From positions 1 to 6,434 of the forward strand of contig CANFNO010000171.1 in assembly GCA_947447845.1 (NCBI GenBank): a DNA stretch of 6,434 bases, read 5' to 3'. The position numbers were made by a program, and so were the translations under genes. A model generated the notes under the pieces. The model did not search any database and was not told the origin of the DNA. It saw only the letters and a list, made by a program, of their open reading frames with translations. Below, piece by piece: positions 5,674 through 6,434 of this stretch. Position 1 is the first letter of the stretch, and every line of letters starts with the position of its first letter. Origin of the DNA: Burkholderiales bacterium. Its GTDB lineage: Bacteria > Pseudomonadota > Gammaproteobacteria > Burkholderiales > Burkholderiaceae.

Positions 5674-6434
5674 ATGTCACATCCCGCACTGGTTCCCGCC
5701 GCTGTAGCCGTCATCACAGGGGGCGCTTCCGGCATTGGTCTGGCAGCGGCCAAACGCTTTGCTGCAATGGGCATGCGCGTCTGCATTGCAGACCTCGGCG
5801 CAGAGCGCATGGATAAGGCGCTTCGGGAAATCTCGGAGGTGAGGGGCGCGGACGCAAGCCCAGTGGCAGGCCTGGAGACCGATGTCAGCAGGTCGGAAGA
5901 TTTGGCCCGGCTTCATCAATTTGTCCGTAGCCGCTGGGGCCGTGTCGATGTGTTGATGAACAACGCAGGCATACAGCCAGGCAGTTCCATCTTTGACTCA
6001 CAAGGCACCTGGGACCGTGTGCTGGCTGTCAACCTGGGCGGTGCGGTGCTGGGAACGCGGGAGTTTGTGCCGGCGATGCTGGCAGCCGATAAGCCGGGCC
6101 TGGTGATCAACACCGGCTCCAAACAAGGGATCACGACGCCACCTGGCGACCCGGCATACAACGTATCCAAAGCGGGTCTCAAAGTGTTCACCGAAGCGCT
6201 GCAACATGAGTTGCGCAATACACCCGGCTGTCAGATCACTGCGCACCTGCTAATTCCGGGCTTTGTATTCACCGAACTCACCGCACAAGGGCGCACGGAA
6301 AAACCACCCGCCGCATGGACACCTGAGCAAACAGTGGACTTCATGGTGGAGGGCCTCCACGCGGGGGACTTCTACATCTTGTGTCCGGATAACGATGTTC
6401 CTCGCGCGCTGGACGAGCGTCGCATCTTGTGGGC
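5674..6434 (+). CDS. SDR-family NAD-dependent dehydrogenase (incomplete at window end)
   Basis: This classical short-chain dehydrogenase is open for 253 codons to the window end, so the C-terminus is missing. It shows the cofactor motif TGGASGIG at residues 15-22, D40 at the end of the second strand (NAD preference), NNAG at 96-99, and the catalytic tetrad N120, S149, Y162 and K166 (YNVSK). It lies 15 bases after otnI on the same strand, so it is probably the fifth gene of the operon. The substrate is unknown; oxidation of a sugar acid, a lactone precursor or a related polyol would fit the context. GAAGG at 5659-5663 precedes the ATG by ten bases. A GTG at 5668 in the same frame, four bases from that site, is a possible alternative start that would add two residues. 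No stop or frameshift is seen in the visible part. Confidence 0.85.
   Translation, partial: MSHPALVPAAVAVITGGASGIGLAAAKRFAAMGMRVCIADLGAERMDKALREISEVRGADASPVAGLETDVSRSEDLARLHQFVRSRWGRVDVLMNNAGIQPGSSIFDSQGTWDRVLAVNLGGAVLGTREFVPAMLAADKPGLVINTGSKQGITTPPGDPAYNVSKAGLKVFTEALQHELRNTPGCQITAHLLIPGFVFTELTAQGRTEKPPAAWTPEQTVDFMVEGLHAGDFYILCPDNDVPRALDERRILW

Overview
The window looks like chromosomal DNA of a betaproteobacterium, most likely Burkholderiales (Comamonadaceae-like). This rests on moderately high GC, the codon use, and protein sequences that resemble what I remember of that group; I could not search a database. All seven genes I can support lie on the + strand. I see no RNA gene, mobile element or CRISPR array.

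Layout. Bases 65-955 encode an extended short-chain dehydrogenase of the NAD-dependent epimerase/dehydratase family. It looks visibly more A+T-rich than the rest. A 143-base gap (956-1098) holds a nested inverted repeat. A GntR-type regulator with an FCD ligand-binding domain follows (1099-1866). A 120-base gap (1867-1986) carries a short direct repeat, a possible weak terminator, a candidate promoter and a 13-base palindrome that could be the regulator's operator. Then comes a tightly packed operon: ltnD (1987-2877), otnK (2874-4166), otnC (4163-4855, TTG start), otnI (4861-5658) and an SDR dehydrogenase (5674 to the window end, incomplete).

How the genes work together. ltnD-otnK-otnC-otnI is the four-enzyme set for four-carbon sugar acids (tetronates). 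LtnD oxidises L-threonate at C2, OtnI isomerises the 2-oxo acid to the 3-oxo acid, OtnK phosphorylates it at O4, and OtnC decarboxylates it to dihydroxyacetone phosphate, which enters glycolysis. The gene order matches, from memory, the E. coli ygbJ-ygbK-ygbL-ygbM cluster, but the adjacent regulator is GntR/FCD rather than DeoR type. Two further dehydrogenases flank the set and may widen its substrate range, for example to D-erythronate or a precursor. No transporter lies in the window.

The core is a known pathway, not a new system. The points most worth a second look are: (1) OtnC lacks two residues that are catalytic or zinc-binding in classical class II aldolases; (2) the ltnD stop codon directly follows an in-frame A_AAA_AAA slippery heptamer, and a -1 slip there would fuse LtnD to OtnK; (3) the two extra dehydrogenases; (4) the palindrome between the -35 and -10 of the candidate operon promoter.
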